Assembly (NCBI RefSeq): GCF_900184815.1
Contig: NZ_FXXQ01000010.1
Coordinates: 1-64,000, forward strand
Length of the DNA: 64,000 bases
Direction: 5' to 3'
Origin: Boseongicola aestuarii
GTDB lineage: Bacteria > Pseudomonadota > Alphaproteobacteria > Rhodobacterales > Rhodobacteraceae
Both the position numbers and the translations under genes were made by a program. Positions 55,314-64,000 of this stretch are shown piece after piece (positions within the stretch are counted from its first letter, which is position 1; every line of letters begins with the position of its first letter). Below the pieces are notes generated by a model that saw only the letters and a list, made by a program, of their open reading frames with translations, was not told the DNA's origin and searched no databases.

Positions 55314-56087
55314 TTAAAGCGGGTCGCCTGAAAACGCCCGAACCGTGATTCCCGCCGACTCCAGACCTGCACGCACGCTGCGCGCGATCTCCACCGCCTC
55401 CGCGCTGTCACCATGCACGCAAATCGTGTCGATCCGGGTCGTCAATTCCCCACCGTCAGCCGTGAGAATCGCACCGGCCTTCACCATGGCGACCATTCGC
55501 TTGGCTGCTTCACCGGCATCGTGGATCATCGCACCCGGCAGACGCCGGTCCACCAAGGTTCCGTCCGCGTTATAGGCCCGGTCCGCGAAAATCTCACCTG
55601 CCCAACGGCAGCCCAACTGGCGGGCGACCTCTTCCATGGCCGTCGCAGCCAGACCCATGATGATGATCGCGGGCGCAACCTCCAGAGCGGCCTCATAGCA
55701 TGTTCGTGCAAGGTTGGCGTCGGTCGATGCCATGTTCGCTAACGCCCCGTGCAGTTTCAGATGTCGCACCGAGCCGCCAGCCGCGCGCGCCATCGCTTCC
55801 GCTGCACCAACCTGATATTTTATCTGGTTTGCCAGTGTCTTGTGCGGAACTTCCATCCGAAACCGCCCAAAGCCGCGAAGGTCGTCAAAGCCCGGATGCG
55901 CCCCGATCCCCACTCCGTTATTGACCGCCAAACTCATGGTTGTGGCCATCGCGTCGGCGTCGCCTGCATGAAACCCGCAGGCCACATTTGCCGAAGTGAC
56001 AATTTGAAGCAAAGCGGCATCATCTCCCATGGACCAGCTGCCAAAGCCCTCGCCCATGTCCGAATTCAGATCGACCGAAATGCCCAT
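55314..56087 (-). CDS. pxpA: 5-oxoprolinase subunit A (LamB/YcsF family)
   Basis: Works with PxpBC to cleave 5-oxoproline to glutamate. The 257 residues have the family start DLNSDMGEGFGSW, ANVACGFHAGDADAM, IGAHPGFDDLRGFGR and the ending ICVHGDSAEAVEIA. PxpB and PxpC are not adjacent here. Confidence 0.92.
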   Translation of the reverse strand: MGISVDLNSDMGEGFGSWSMGDDAALLQIVTSANVACGFHAGDADAMATTMSLAVNNGVGIGAHPGFDDLRGFGRFRMEVPHKTLANQIKYQVGAAEAMARAAGGSVRHLKLHGALANMASTDANLARTCYEAALEVAPAIIIMGLAATAMEEVARQLGCRWAGEIFADRAYNADGTLVDRRLPGAMIHDAGEAAKRMVAMVKAGAILTADGGELTTRIDTICVHGDSAEAVEIARSVRAGLESAGITVRAFSGDPL

Positions 56088-56154
56088 TCCCGCGCTCCCT
56101 TACGTTGCTGCGCGCAGTTCACCCGTGCAATGGTCGCTTTGCAAGGGGCAGGAG

Positions 56155-56826
56155 TTAATTTGCACCTTCGTCTATCAATTCCAGCACGGCCGGGCCGATA
56201 TCCCGGACGATCAGCGCCACTCCCGCCGCATTCGGATGGATGCGATCGCCTTGCATGAATTCCGTCAAAGTGGCGGCGCGGTCGTCACGCGACGTCAGAG
56301 CGCCTAGAAAATTTGGATGAAAATCAACGCCATACTGCCGGGCCAATTCGGGATACATCGCATCAAAGGCTGACTTGTAGTCCGCGCCGTAGTTCGAAGG
56401 CGCCTCCATGCCGACCAAAAGTACGTTCAGATCGCGTTCGGTGGCGATCTGCAAAATACCTTCCAGGTTCGCTCGGCTTGCCGCCGGATCCATACCGCGC
56501 AGCAAATCGTTGCCGCCAAGCGCCACGATGATTGCGTCCACGTCAGGCGTCAAAGTCCACTCGATACGCGACAGGCCACCTGCCGTCGTGTCACCCGAAA
56601 CGCCCGCGTTAATCAGTGTTACCTCGGCACCTTGCTCGGTTAACCATGCCTCCAGTTGCGCAACGAAGCCATCCTCGGGGACCAGACCAAACCCCTGCGT
56701 GAGGCTGTCTCCCAGAGCCGCAATGGTCACGGGATTGGCAAATGCGACACCAACAGAGGCCGCCACGATCAATCCGGCGTTGCGAACCGTGCGTATCACC
56801 CCATATGGCAACCAAGCCCTTTGCAT
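56155..56826 (-). CDS. TesA-like GDSL esterase/lysophospholipase
   Basis: A 223-residue periplasmic SGNH hydrolase: signal peptide (about 1-30), block I ALGDSLTQGFG with the nucleophile Ser, block III GGNDLLRG and block V DRIHPNAAG with the Asp-His pair. It is divergent from the ybbA-like gene with only 13 bases between start codons; AAAAGG lies five bases before this ATG. The tesA-ybbA-ybbP arrangement is conserved from E. coli. Confidence 0.9.
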   Translation of the reverse strand: MQRAWLPYGVIRTVRNAGLIVAASVGVAFANPVTIAALGDSLTQGFGLVPEDGFVAQLEAWLTEQGAEVTLINAGVSGDTTAGGLSRIEWTLTPDVDAIIVALGGNDLLRGMDPAASRANLEGILQIATERDLNVLLVGMEAPSNYGADYKSAFDAMYPELARQYGVDFHPNFLGALTSRDDRAATLTEFMQGDRIHPNAAGVALIVRDIGPAVLELIDEGAN

Positions 56827-56839
56827 CGGAGCCTTTTGT

Positions 56840-57535
56840 ATGACGGACGCGATCCTTTCCCTGAACGACGCCACTTTATCGCTGGACGGCAACGCCGGAC
56901 GTGTCGACATCCTGAAAGGTATCACGCTGGACATCGCGCGTGGCGAAACGGTTGGTTTGGTTGGGCCTTCGGGTTCGGGCAAGTCGTCGCTCCTCATGCT
57001 GATGGGCGGGCTTGAACGCGCTTCGTCCGGGTCTGTCATGGCACTTGGCCACGATCTGACGACACTGGGCGAGGACGCTTTAGCCCGTTTCCGCAGAAAC
57101 CATATGGGCGTGGTTTTCCAATCTTTCCACCTCATTGCGACAATGACTGCATTGGAAAATGTGGCGACTCCGCTGGAACTTGCTGGCGCAAAGGACGCCT
57201 TTGAGCGCGCAGAAGCCGAACTTCAGGCTGTGGGGCTTGGCGACCGCGTTAACCACTATCCCGCACAGATGTCGGGCGGCGAGCAGCAGCGGGTCGCTCT
57301 GGCACGCGCCGCCGCGCCCCGTCCGGACATCCTTTTGGCGGACGAGCCGACAGGCAACCTCGATGGTGTCACAGGGCAGGCGATCATGGATATCCTGTTC
57401 GGACTGCGTGACCGACATGGATCAACCCTTGTGCTAGTGACGCACGCGCCTGAACTTGCTGAACGCTGCGACCGAGTGGTGCGGCTACAGGATGGCAAGG
57501 TGCTGGCCGACAGCTTTGAAAGGGCCGCGGAATGA
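56840..57535 (+). CDS. ABC transporter ATPase, YbbA/LolD-like
   Basis: A 231-residue ATPase with Walker A GPSGSGKSS, Q-loop, signature MSGGEQQRVALARA, Walker B ILLADEPTGNLDG and H-loop LVTHAPELAE. GGAG lies eight bases before the ATG, within the overlap with the divergent esterase start. It is coupled to the permease by a four-base overlap (ATGA). It probably serves a MacB/LolCDE-like envelope transporter. Confidence 0.9.
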   Translation: MTDAILSLNDATLSLDGNAGRVDILKGITLDIARGETVGLVGPSGSGKSSLLMLMGGLERASSGSVMALGHDLTTLGEDALARFRRNHMGVVFQSFHLIATMTALENVATPLELAGAKDAFERAEAELQAVGLGDRVNHYPAQMSGGEQQRVALARAAAPRPDILLADEPTGNLDGVTGQAIMDILFGLRDRHGSTLVLVTHAPELAERCDRVVRLQDGKVLADSFERAAE

Positions 57536-60060
57536 GTCTTGCGATCGCAAGCCGGATTGCACGTCGCGAATTGAGCGGGGGCCTCAAGGGATTTCGCGTG
57601 TTTCTTGCCTGTCTTGCGTTGGGGGTTGGCGCGATTGCCGCCATCGGCAGTGTCCGCGAGAGCATTCGCGGCGGTCTGGACCGGGAAGGCGCGATCATTC
57701 TGGGTGGCGATGCGGCGCTACAGCTGACCTATCGGTTTGCCGAACCCGAGGAACGCGCGTGGATCGACGCGCGCGCAGAAGCCGTCTCGGAACAGGTCGA
57801 TTTCCGCTCGCTTGCGGTGTTCGGAACAGGCGAGACCGCCGAACGTGGTCTGACGCAGGTCAAAGGCATCGACAATGTCTACCCGCTTTATGGCGCGGTC
57901 AGCCTGGATCCGGCCATAACGTTGCCCGATGCTCTTGCCGACCGCGACGGGCGCCCGGGCGCCGTGATGGACCCCGTCTTGATCGCGCGACTTGGGATTG
58001 AGGTCGGCGAGGCTTTCCGTCTGGGCGAACAGGAATTCACGCTCACGGCTGCTTTGATCGCTGAACCCGATTCCGCTGCGGCCGGTTTTGCTCTGGGGCC
58101 CCGCACGATGGTGCGCACCACCTCGCTGGAAAACAGCGGTTTGATCCAGCCCGGAACCCTGTTCGAGACGGAATACAAACTGCGCCTTGCCGAGAATACC
58201 GATCTGGATGCATTGCGCGAAGCGGCCGAGACCGAAATCACCGGAGCGCGCTGGCGCGACAAACGCAACGGTGCGCCCGGCGTGGCCGAATTTGTGGATC
58301 GACTGGGATCGTTTCTGGTGCTGGTCGGCCTTGCGGGACTTGCGGTCGGCGGTGTGGGCGTGTCTTCCGCCGTGCGGGCCTATCTGGGCGAAAAGACTGA
58401 AGTCATCGCCACGCTAAAAACGCTCGGTGCCGAAAGCCGAACGATTTTCTTAAGCTACTTCATACAGATAGGGGTGCTTACCTTGGCGGGTGTCGGCTTG
58501 GGGCTGATCCTAGGTGCGATTGTGCCCATCGCCTTCGCACCGCTGATCGAAGCCAGACTGCCGGTGCCGGCGGCGGTCACGCTCTATCCGATGCCGCTGC
58601 TCGAAGCCGCACTTTATGGCGTCTTGGCCGCACTGATATTTACCATTTGGCCGTTGGCCCAAACCGAAGACGTGCGCGCCGCAACGCTGTTTCGCGATGT
58701 CGGAACGGCCGGGCAGGGATGGCCGCGAGCGCGCTGGATTGTAGTGACGCTAGCACTGTTTGCGGCGCTGGTCGCTCTCGCCGCCGGTTTCTCCGGGTTG
58801 GTCAGCCTGACGGTCTGGTCGGCTGCAGGCATGGCGGCGGCCTTTATCGTGCTGGTCGCGGCCGCTTGGGCTGTTCGGATGCTTGCGAAACGGATCGCGC
58901 GCCTTCGTGCCATCCGGGGAAAAAGTGCTGCGCGGTTGGCTCTTGGATCGGTTGGCGGTCCGGGGGGTGAAGCCGTTTCGGTGGTGCTTTCCCTTGGCCT
59001 TGGACTGACTGTCCTGGCAGCCGTCGGTCAGATCGACTCGAACTTGCGCGGCGCAATCGAGCGCGATTTGCCCGACATCGCACCCTCGTTTTTCATGGTC
59101 GATATCCAGCCGAACCAGCTTGAAACATTCCGCGCATCCCTTGCCGCGAACCCGGCTGTGTCAGATGTCCAAAGCGCGCCGATGTTGCGCGGCATCATCA
59201 CCAAGATCAACGGTCGTCCTGCCGCCGAGGTCGCCGGAGACCACTGGGTGCTTCAAGGGGATCGCGGCGTCACATATTCTGCCAATGCCCCGGACGATGC
59301 CGTTGTCACCCACGGCGCGTGGTGGCCCGCCGATTATTCCGGCCCGCCTCAGGTCAGTTTTGCCACCGAGGAGGCACTTGAAATGGGCCTGTCCCTTGGC
59401 GACAACATTACGGTGAATATCCTCGGGCGCGACATCACCGCCGAGGTCACCAGTCTGCGTGAGGTCGATTTTTCGACGGCAGGCATCGGCTTCATCATGT
59501 CGATGAACCCCTCAGCTTTGCAGGCCGCCCCGCATAGCCACATCGCGACCGTTTACGCGGATGCCGAGGCCGAAGGGGCCATTCTGCGCGATGTTTCCAA
59601 CACCTATCCCAATATCACCGCAATCCGCGTCAAGGATGCGATCGAACGTGTCAGCGACGTGCTTGCAGGGATCGCGGCGGCGATCACATATGGCGCGCTT
59701 GCGACACTCGTTACAGGAGGCGTCGTCTTGATCGGAGCCGCCGCCGCGGGCGTTCGCGCACGCACCTACGAGGCCGCAATACTGAAGACGCTGGGCGCGT
59801 CGCGGCGGACAATATTGACCAGTTTTGCGCTACGCTCGGCGATTTTGGGTGTGGCAGCGGGCGCGGTTGCCATCGTGGCTGGCGGTCTGGCGGGATGGGC
59901 GGTCATGACCTTCGTCATGGACACCGACTATTTCTTCGAGCCGGTGTCCGCGGCCCTGATCGTGTCCGGCGGTGTGTTTGCGACGCTTTTTGCCGGGCTC
60001 GCTTTCGCGTGGGGGCCTTTGGCGGCACGGCCCGCTCAGGTTTTGCGCGCCCGCGAGTGA
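57532..60060 (+). CDS. ABC transporter permease, YbbP/FtsX-like
   Basis: An 842-residue permease with two FtsX-type membrane halves (four helices each, around 265-380 and 720-835) separated by large periplasmic domains, as in YbbP. The stretches TLKTLGAESRTIFLSYFIQI and AAGVRARTYEAAILKTLGAS are the repeated cytoplasmic coupling helices. It is coupled to the YbbA-like ATPase. The substrate of YbbAP is not established. Confidence 0.88.
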   Translation: MSLAIASRIARRELSGGLKGFRVFLACLALGVGAIAAIGSVRESIRGGLDREGAIILGGDAALQLTYRFAEPEERAWIDARAEAVSEQVDFRSLAVFGTGETAERGLTQVKGIDNVYPLYGAVSLDPAITLPDALADRDGRPGAVMDPVLIARLGIEVGEAFRLGEQEFTLTAALIAEPDSAAAGFALGPRTMVRTTSLENSGLIQPGTLFETEYKLRLAENTDLDALREAAETEITGARWRDKRNGAPGVAEFVDRLGSFLVLVGLAGLAVGGVGVSSAVRAYLGEKTEVIATLKTLGAESRTIFLSYFIQIGVLTLAGVGLGLILGAIVPIAFAPLIEARLPVPAAVTLYPMPLLEAALYGVLAALIFTIWPLAQTEDVRAATLFRDVGTAGQGWPRARWIVVTLALFAALVALAAGFSGLVSLTVWSAAGMAAAFIVLVAAAWAVRMLAKRIARLRAIRGKSAARLALGSVGGPGGEAVSVVLSLGLGLTVLAAVGQIDSNLRGAIERDLPDIAPSFFMVDIQPNQLETFRASLAANPAVSDVQSAPMLRGIITKINGRPAAEVAGDHWVLQGDRGVTYSANAPDDAVVTHGAWWPADYSGPPQVSFATEEALEMGLSLGDNITVNILGRDITAEVTSLREVDFSTAGIGFIMSMNPSALQAAPHSHIATVYADAEAEGAILRDVSNTYPNITAIRVKDAIERVSDVLAGIAAAITYGALATLVTGGVVLIGAAAAGVRARTYEAAILKTLGASRRTILTSFALRSAILGVAAGAVAIVAGGLAGWAVMTFVMDTDYFFEPVSAALIVSGGVFATLFAGLAFAWGPLAARPAQVLRARE

Positions 60061-60166
60061 TCTAACCCGACCCAAGCCGAATTTCGCGAAAGATCATCGC
60101 GCGGGACTGGACAATTTCGGTGGGCTTGCCATGCTCTGCTTCAGACAAAATCCTGGGGAGAACAAA

Positions 60167-60997
60167 ATGAAACGGACACTCACACGAACGGCGACAAGCG
60201 CGGTTGCCCTGGTGCTGACTGCCGGTCTTGCGCTGGCGGGTGGTCACTGTGCCGCCGGAAAGACGCTGAACGATGGAATACTGACGATCGCAACTGGAAA
60301 CCCGGCCTATTATCCATGGGTTATGGATGATGCGCCCGAGTCAAAAGCGGGTTTCGAAGCAGCCGTGGCCTATGCCGTAGCCAACCGGATGGGCTTTGAA
60401 GACGCAAATGTCACATGGGTCCGCTCGTCGTTTGATCAGGCAATCCAGCCAGGCGCAAAGGACTTCGATTTCAACCTCCAGCAGTTCTCGATCACCGAAG
60501 AACGCGAAGAAATCGTTGACTTTTCATTGCCGTATTACTCGGCCGCGATGGCGGTTATCACACGTCAGCCGGTCGTCGAAAACGGAGCCGAGGCGACCCT
60601 TGCCTCGCTCAAGGGTCTCTTGTGGGGTGCGCACGCGTCCACGACAGCCGTGCCGATGCTTGCCGAGGTCGTTCAGCCCGACGCCGAGCCTTTGCTATAC
60701 GGTGATAACGCGGACGTGGTCGAGGCGATGAAAGCCAACCAGATCGACGCGGCCCTCATGGACCTGCCGACGGCTTTGTTCACGGCGGCGGTCTTGATGG
60801 ACGACGGTGTCGTGCTTGGTCAGTTTCCACCGGAACGCAGCGAAAACCCCGATCAGTTCGGACTGCTGATGGAAGAGGGCAACCCCTTGAAGGAATGTGT
60901 CGACGCGGCCATCGCCGAGTTGACGGAAGACGGCACGCTGGCGGCCATCGAGGCCGAATGGCTTGCCGAAGCCACGGGTGTTCCGGTCATCGAGTAA
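60167..60997 (+). CDS. Polar amino-acid ABC transporter, substrate-binding protein
   Basis: A 276-residue periplasmic binding protein of the SBP_bac_3 type: signal peptide (AVALVLTAGLALAGG), then TIATGNPAYYPWVMDD, DFNLQQFSITEEREEIVDFS and PYYSAAMAVITRQPV. GGGGAG lies seven bases before the ATG. It is followed immediately by the permease and ATPase. Confidence 0.9.
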   Translation: MKRTLTRTATSAVALVLTAGLALAGGHCAAGKTLNDGILTIATGNPAYYPWVMDDAPESKAGFEAAVAYAVANRMGFEDANVTWVRSSFDQAIQPGAKDFDFNLQQFSITEEREEIVDFSLPYYSAAMAVITRQPVVENGAEATLASLKGLLWGAHASTTAVPMLAEVVQPDAEPLLYGDNADVVEAMKANQIDAALMDLPTALFTAAVLMDDGVVLGQFPPERSENPDQFGLLMEEGNPLKECVDAAIAELTEDGTLAAIEAEWLAEATGVPVIE

Positions 60998-61852
60998 ATG
61001 ACCCAAACCGATCTTGAAGGCCCGGCGGCAACACCGCCGGGCCTCACCCGCCGACAGGTCTATGAAGCCCGTATCCGGCGCCGCTCGATGCGCGTTGCGG
61101 CGACGTCGACTGGCGCGGTCCTGCTTGCATTGTTTATCCTCATTCCGCTTGCTCCGGGTTGGGAAGGCGTGAAGAAGAGTTTCTTCAATGCCGACGTGTT
61201 CGCCCGCACATTTCCCGGGCTTTTGGAGGCGTTTCTGCTGGATGTGGCGATCTTCGCCTGGTCGGCGCCACTGATCTTCTTGCTTGGCTTGTTGATCGCT
61301 CTTTGCCGCGATGCGCAGTCACCGGCCCTTTATCCTCTGCGACTTTTTGGCATTCTCTACACCGATATTTTCCGCGGTGTGCCGGTCATTCTGGTCATCT
61401 ATCTGATCGGCTTTGGTATTCCGGGCCTTGGTCTGCCACGGCCTTGGAATTCGCCTTATATCTGGGGCACCGTTGCGCTGGTTCTAACTTATGCGGCTTA
61501 TGTGGCCGAGGTGCTCAGGTCAGGCATTGAAAGCATTCACCAAAGCCAGCGGGCCGCGGCGGCGTCGCTTGGCCTCAGTCATTCGGACACCATGCGGTTT
61601 GTCGTCTTGCCTCAGGCGATCCGAAGGGTCGTTCCCGCAAACATGAACCTTTTCATAGCGTTACAAAAAGACGTCGCCCTTCTGAGTTTTATCGGACCGG
61701 TCGAGATTTTCCGACAGGCGGGTGTCTACAAGTCCCTTCTGGCCAACTTCACGCCCTATGTCGGGGCGGCGCTGATCTTCCTGGCGGTGACCATCCCGGC
61801 GACGCGATATGCGGATTACCTGATGAACAAACAGGCGCGGGCGCGAAGCTGA
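60998..61852 (+). CDS. Polar amino-acid ABC transporter, permease
   Basis: A 284-residue membrane permease of the HisMQ/GlnP type with the EAA loop [20 protein letters not shown] and [20 protein letters not shown]. It begins with the base after the binding-protein stop and overlaps the ATPase gene by one base. Confidence 0.92.
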   Translation: MTQTDLEGPAATPPGLTRRQVYEARIRRRSMRVAATSTGAVLLALFILIPLAPGWEGVKKSFFNADVFARTFPGLLEAFLLDVAIFAWSAPLIFLLGLLIALCRDAQSPALYPLRLFGILYTDIFRGVPVILVIYLIGFGIPGLGLPRPWNSPYIWGTVALVLTYAAYVAEVLRSGIESIHQSQRAAAASLGLSHSDTMRFVVLPQAIRRVVPANMNLFIALQKDVALLSFIGPVEIFRQAGVYKSLLANFTPYVGAALIFLAVTIPATRYADYLMNKQARARS

Positions 61853-62580
61853 TGACCAAGCTGGAATTGCAGGGAGTCACCAAGCGGTTTGGCGAAAACG
61901 TCGTGTGCCGCGGGATCGATCTGAAGATAAATGAAGGCGAAATGGTCTGCCTGATTGGCGCGTCCGGTTCCGGCAAGTCGACCCTGTTAAGATGTATGAA
62001 CCTCCTCGAGCCCGTCGATGATGGGGTGATCCTGCTTGATGGGGTGGATATCGCCGAGCCGGGTCTCGACCCGCAACCGGTGCGTCAGCGCATTGGCATC
62101 GTCTTTCAAAGCTTCAATCTGTTTCCGCATATGACGGCTGTGGAAAACGTCATGCTTGCCCCGCGCCGTGTTCACAACCGCACCCGCGATGACCTTTTGC
62201 CCGAGGTAACCGAGCTGTTCACACGCTTTGGTCTGGCGGATCGGATGGATCACTATCCGGATCAGCTTTCGGGCGGGCAACAGCAACGCGTTGCGATCGT
62301 GCGTGCCTTGGCGATGAAGCCGGAAATCATGCTGTTCGATGAAATCACCAGTGCCTTGGACCCGGAACTGGTCGGCGAAGTGCTGGACGTCCTGCGCAGG
62401 CTGCGGGAAGCGGGCATGACGATGGTTCTGGCGACTCACGAAATGGGATTTGCGCGCGAGTTGGCGGATAAGGTCTGCTTTCTCGACAAGGGCGTTATCC
62501 TCGAAGAGGGCCCTCCCGCGCAGTTGTTTTCGGACCCAAAACAAGAGAGAACCTGCGCGTTTCTGGCGCGCGTCCTCTGA
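61852..62580 (+). CDS. Polar amino-acid ABC transporter, ATPase (GlnQ-like)
   Basis: A 242-residue ATPase with Walker [21 protein letters not shown], signature [17 protein letters not shown], Walker [19 protein letters not shown] and H-loop LATHEMGFA. It closes the amino-acid uptake operon. A truncated, antisense nirV relic begins right at its stop codon. Confidence 0.94.
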   Translation: MTKLELQGVTKRFGENVVCRGIDLKINEGEMVCLIGASGSGKSTLLRCMNLLEPVDDGVILLDGVDIAEPGLDPQPVRQRIGIVFQSFNLFPHMTAVENVMLAPRRVHNRTRDDLLPEVTELFTRFGLADRMDHYPDQLSGGQQQRVAIVRALAMKPEIMLFDEITSALDPELVGEVLDVLRRLREAGMTMVLATHEMGFARELADKVCFLDKGVILEEGPPAQLFSDPKQERTCAFLARVL

Positions 62581-63100
62581 CACCGCGAAGCCGCTTGCGG
62601 TTTCTGCGCCCGTGGCGCGATCCCTTCGACCAGATTGGCAAACGCCCAGGTCAGCGATGGAGTGGTGAACAGTCGATCGGGTTTCTCGGGCACGACACGC
62701 GCAGCGATGTATCGCCATTCCACGGTCGTTGGCAGGCGAAAGCCGTGGTCGGTCCTGGTGTTTTTCCAAGCGACCTATTCCTGGACGTCGAGATGATAAT
62801 GGAAGCCGGTTGCCGGTGTCGTTGCAGGATCTTGATCTGGTCGCGGGCCAAGCGCAAGCGTGCAGCCTTTCTGCGCGACACATGTGGTCCATTCCCGGAT
62901 CGTCACCTCATAGCGCTGCGCATAGATCGGGGCACCGTTCGGGAGCATGATCTCGCGGTCTGCCGTACCGGCAGAACCGAAAGATCGGGGCTACGTATCG
63001 TCAACGCGCACCCGATGGCGATGGTCGCCACCACGACGCCAAGCACCAAAAACCGCGTGGTTTCTTCAGATGACTTCACGTGGCGCGGGGCGACGGACAT
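62581..63100 (-). pseudogene. nirV: nirV pseudogene (FGE/SUMF1-like domain protein)
   Basis: Three pieces on the minus strand add up to one broken gene. From ATG 63100: MSVAPRHVKSSEETTRFLVL and a membrane helix, ending near a frameshift (about 62985-62995). In the next frame: SFGSAGTADREIMLPNGAPI, YAQRYEVTIREWTTC and ATGFHYHLDVQE, then TAG at 62775-62777. After the TAG the same frame continues VAWKNTRTDHGFRLPTTVEW, then RYIAARVV and LTWAFANLVEGIAPRA. This is the formylglycine-generating-enzyme fold (VT-x-x-EW, RLPT-x-x-EW), as in NirV, the usual nirK neighbour. The last part is missing at 62580. GGGAA precedes the start. Confidence 0.8.
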
Positions 63101-63118
63101 CAGATTCTTCCCGTCAGT

Positions 63119-63973
63119 TTAGGCTTCAAAGGAACGCGGGCTGCCCATTTGTTCCATCAGCGCGTTGTCCCAGATTTCATTGACGACGAAGTGCGCGGTG
63201 ACCCTCAGCAACACGCCCTCGATGAGGTTGTGGTTGACGTCGGCTTAAACGCCGGGCTGCTCGAAGGTATACATGGCCGCAACCGCAGAACCGCCGCGGA
63301 CAAACCACCTTGCCATGTCCTGCAAGCGCGGTTCAGTGAACAAATTTTCCCTGACATAGTTCCCATGCCTTCCGATCAGGTGAGGGCGCGAATCCCGGGC
63401 TGCCTGATTGTGGATCATTGGGACGGTCTCGCCGACCGACGCCGTCAGGGCATGTTCGCCCGCGAGCGCGCCAGTCGAGGCGTGAAAGTCGATGTTGTGT
63501 TCCATCATTCTGTCGATGGGACTGCGCCGTGTCAGTTCGGTCATGTCGTCCTGGTGGCAAATGATTGGCGGACCGGGAACAGAGCCGCAACAGGTCAGAG
63601 CCCAGACCGAGGCCCCCGCGTCTTCGTAGACGAGCATCAGGCGTTCAGTCGTTTCCATTGTGATCTCGATGATCTTTGGACAACTTGTGGCCACCTGCTC
63701 ATGCGCCGGTGCGAAAGGAGGCGCGACAAGCTCCTGCTTTGCGCGGGTATACCCGGAGAGATCCGCCGGTTCCGCAATGCTTTCCGCAACTTGCCGGTCG
63801 TTCAAAATGGCGACGGGAACGCATTCAGTGCAGGCGTGCGCGATGGTCGACACAGATCCTCCTGTGCCACAAAGCACCTGACCGGTCTCACCGCAGCGAA
63901 AAGCCGCAGGATGCACGTCGGGGTTCAGATCCGAGGGGTTGCTATCGGATAGCGCCCTGTAGACCCGCATCAA
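63119..63973 (-). pseudogene. nirK: nirK pseudogene (copper nitrite reductase, internally deleted)
   Basis: The frame is open from beyond the right edge to a stop at 63245-63247. NirK similarity begins near 63742: LVAPPFAPAHEQVATSCPKI, VWALTCCGSVPGP, then MEHNIDFHASTGAL (first Cu-ligand region). It jumps directly to ALTASVGETV, RDSRPHLIGRHGNYV and AAMYTFEQPGV, so about 120 residues are missing, including the region with the type 1 Cys and further Cu-binding His. After the in-frame TAA the frame continues ADVNHNLIEGVLLRVTAHFV and ends at 63119. It cannot be functional. The role of the more upstream sequence (to 64000) is not recognised. Confidence 0.8.
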
Positions 63974-64000
63974 AGGCCCGATTTCGCCCGTTCGATATTG

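Noticed and set aside
62595-63122. A long plus-strand frame downstream of the amino-acid ABC ATPase
   Set aside because: It is antisense to the nirV relic, has no ribosome site or motif, and its composition reflects the complementary codons.
63080-63952. A 290-codon plus-strand frame at the right edge
   Set aside because: It is the complement of the nirK relic, whose minus-strand translation carries recognisable NirK motifs; the plus-strand product has none.

Overview
The window looks like a chromosomal segment of a GC-rich alphaproteobacterium, most likely a marine member of the Rhodobacterales (Roseobacter group). The evidence is the gene orders pcm-like/tolC/popZ-like, dnaG-rpoD, nrdR-ribD ... 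ribE-ribBX-ribH-nusB and hflK-hflC-DUF2065, together with KpsC/KpsS capsule enzymes and codon use throughout. Nothing marks it as a plasmid or a prophage.

Layout. 1-5.9 kb: the 3' end of a giant type I-secreted adhesin, then its ABC exporter and membrane-fusion protein, in visibly AT-richer DNA. 5.9-16.8 kb: an accessory stretch with a tyrosine recombinase and divergent XRE regulator sharing a perfect operator-like dyad, a Flp-like pilin and an OmpA lipoprotein, an EF-hand protein, a 2OG-oxygenase-like protein, a NarX/NarL-type two-component system, a MASE1-like membrane protein, two uncharacterised proteins and a tRNA-Cys fragment. 16.9-25.1 kb: core genes (methyltransferase-like protein, TolC, PopZ-like protein, PilZ protein, homoserine dehydrogenase, TetR pair, glutamate dehydrogenase). 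25.3-28.0 kb: three TadE/TadG pseudopilin-like genes followed by a decayed tandem copy of the TadG 3' end. 28.1-37.1 kb: DnaG, RpoD, small genes, NrdR and RibD. 37.1-41.6 kb: capsule genes kpsC, kpsD-like and kpsS on the opposite strand, embedded in the riboflavin cluster, which resumes to 45.0 kb. 45.2-54.6 kb: L-serine dehydratase, HflK/HflC, glutathione reductase, ribose-5-phosphate isomerase, tRNA-Leu(UAG), a PilJ-domain periplasmic protein and trigger factor. 55-62.6 kb: 5-oxoprolinase subunit A, the divergent tesA / ybbA-ybbP pair, and a polar amino-acid ABC transporter operon.

The most notable observation is at the right edge. On the minus strand, 62.58-64.0 kb holds the wreck of a nirK-nirV denitrification operon. 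The copper nitrite reductase has an internal deletion and a nonsense codon. The downstream FGE/SUMF1-like nirV has a frameshift and a nonsense codon and is cut off at the stop codon of the amino-acid transporter operon. This suggests a lineage that lost nitrite reduction, apparently through a rearrangement that brought in, or closed onto, the transporter operon.

Functional links. The T1SS operon presumably secretes the adhesin, and TolC at 17.5 kb is a plausible outer-membrane partner. KpsC and KpsS would make the Kdo linker of a lipid-anchored capsule exported through the KpsD/Wza-like lipoprotein. The pilin, OmpA and TadE/G genes look like parts of a Tad-type surface system whose motor genes are not in this window. 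RibD, RibE, RibBX and RibH cover most of riboflavin synthesis, but GTP cyclohydrolase II is missing because the RibA-like half of RibBX lacks its zinc cysteines.
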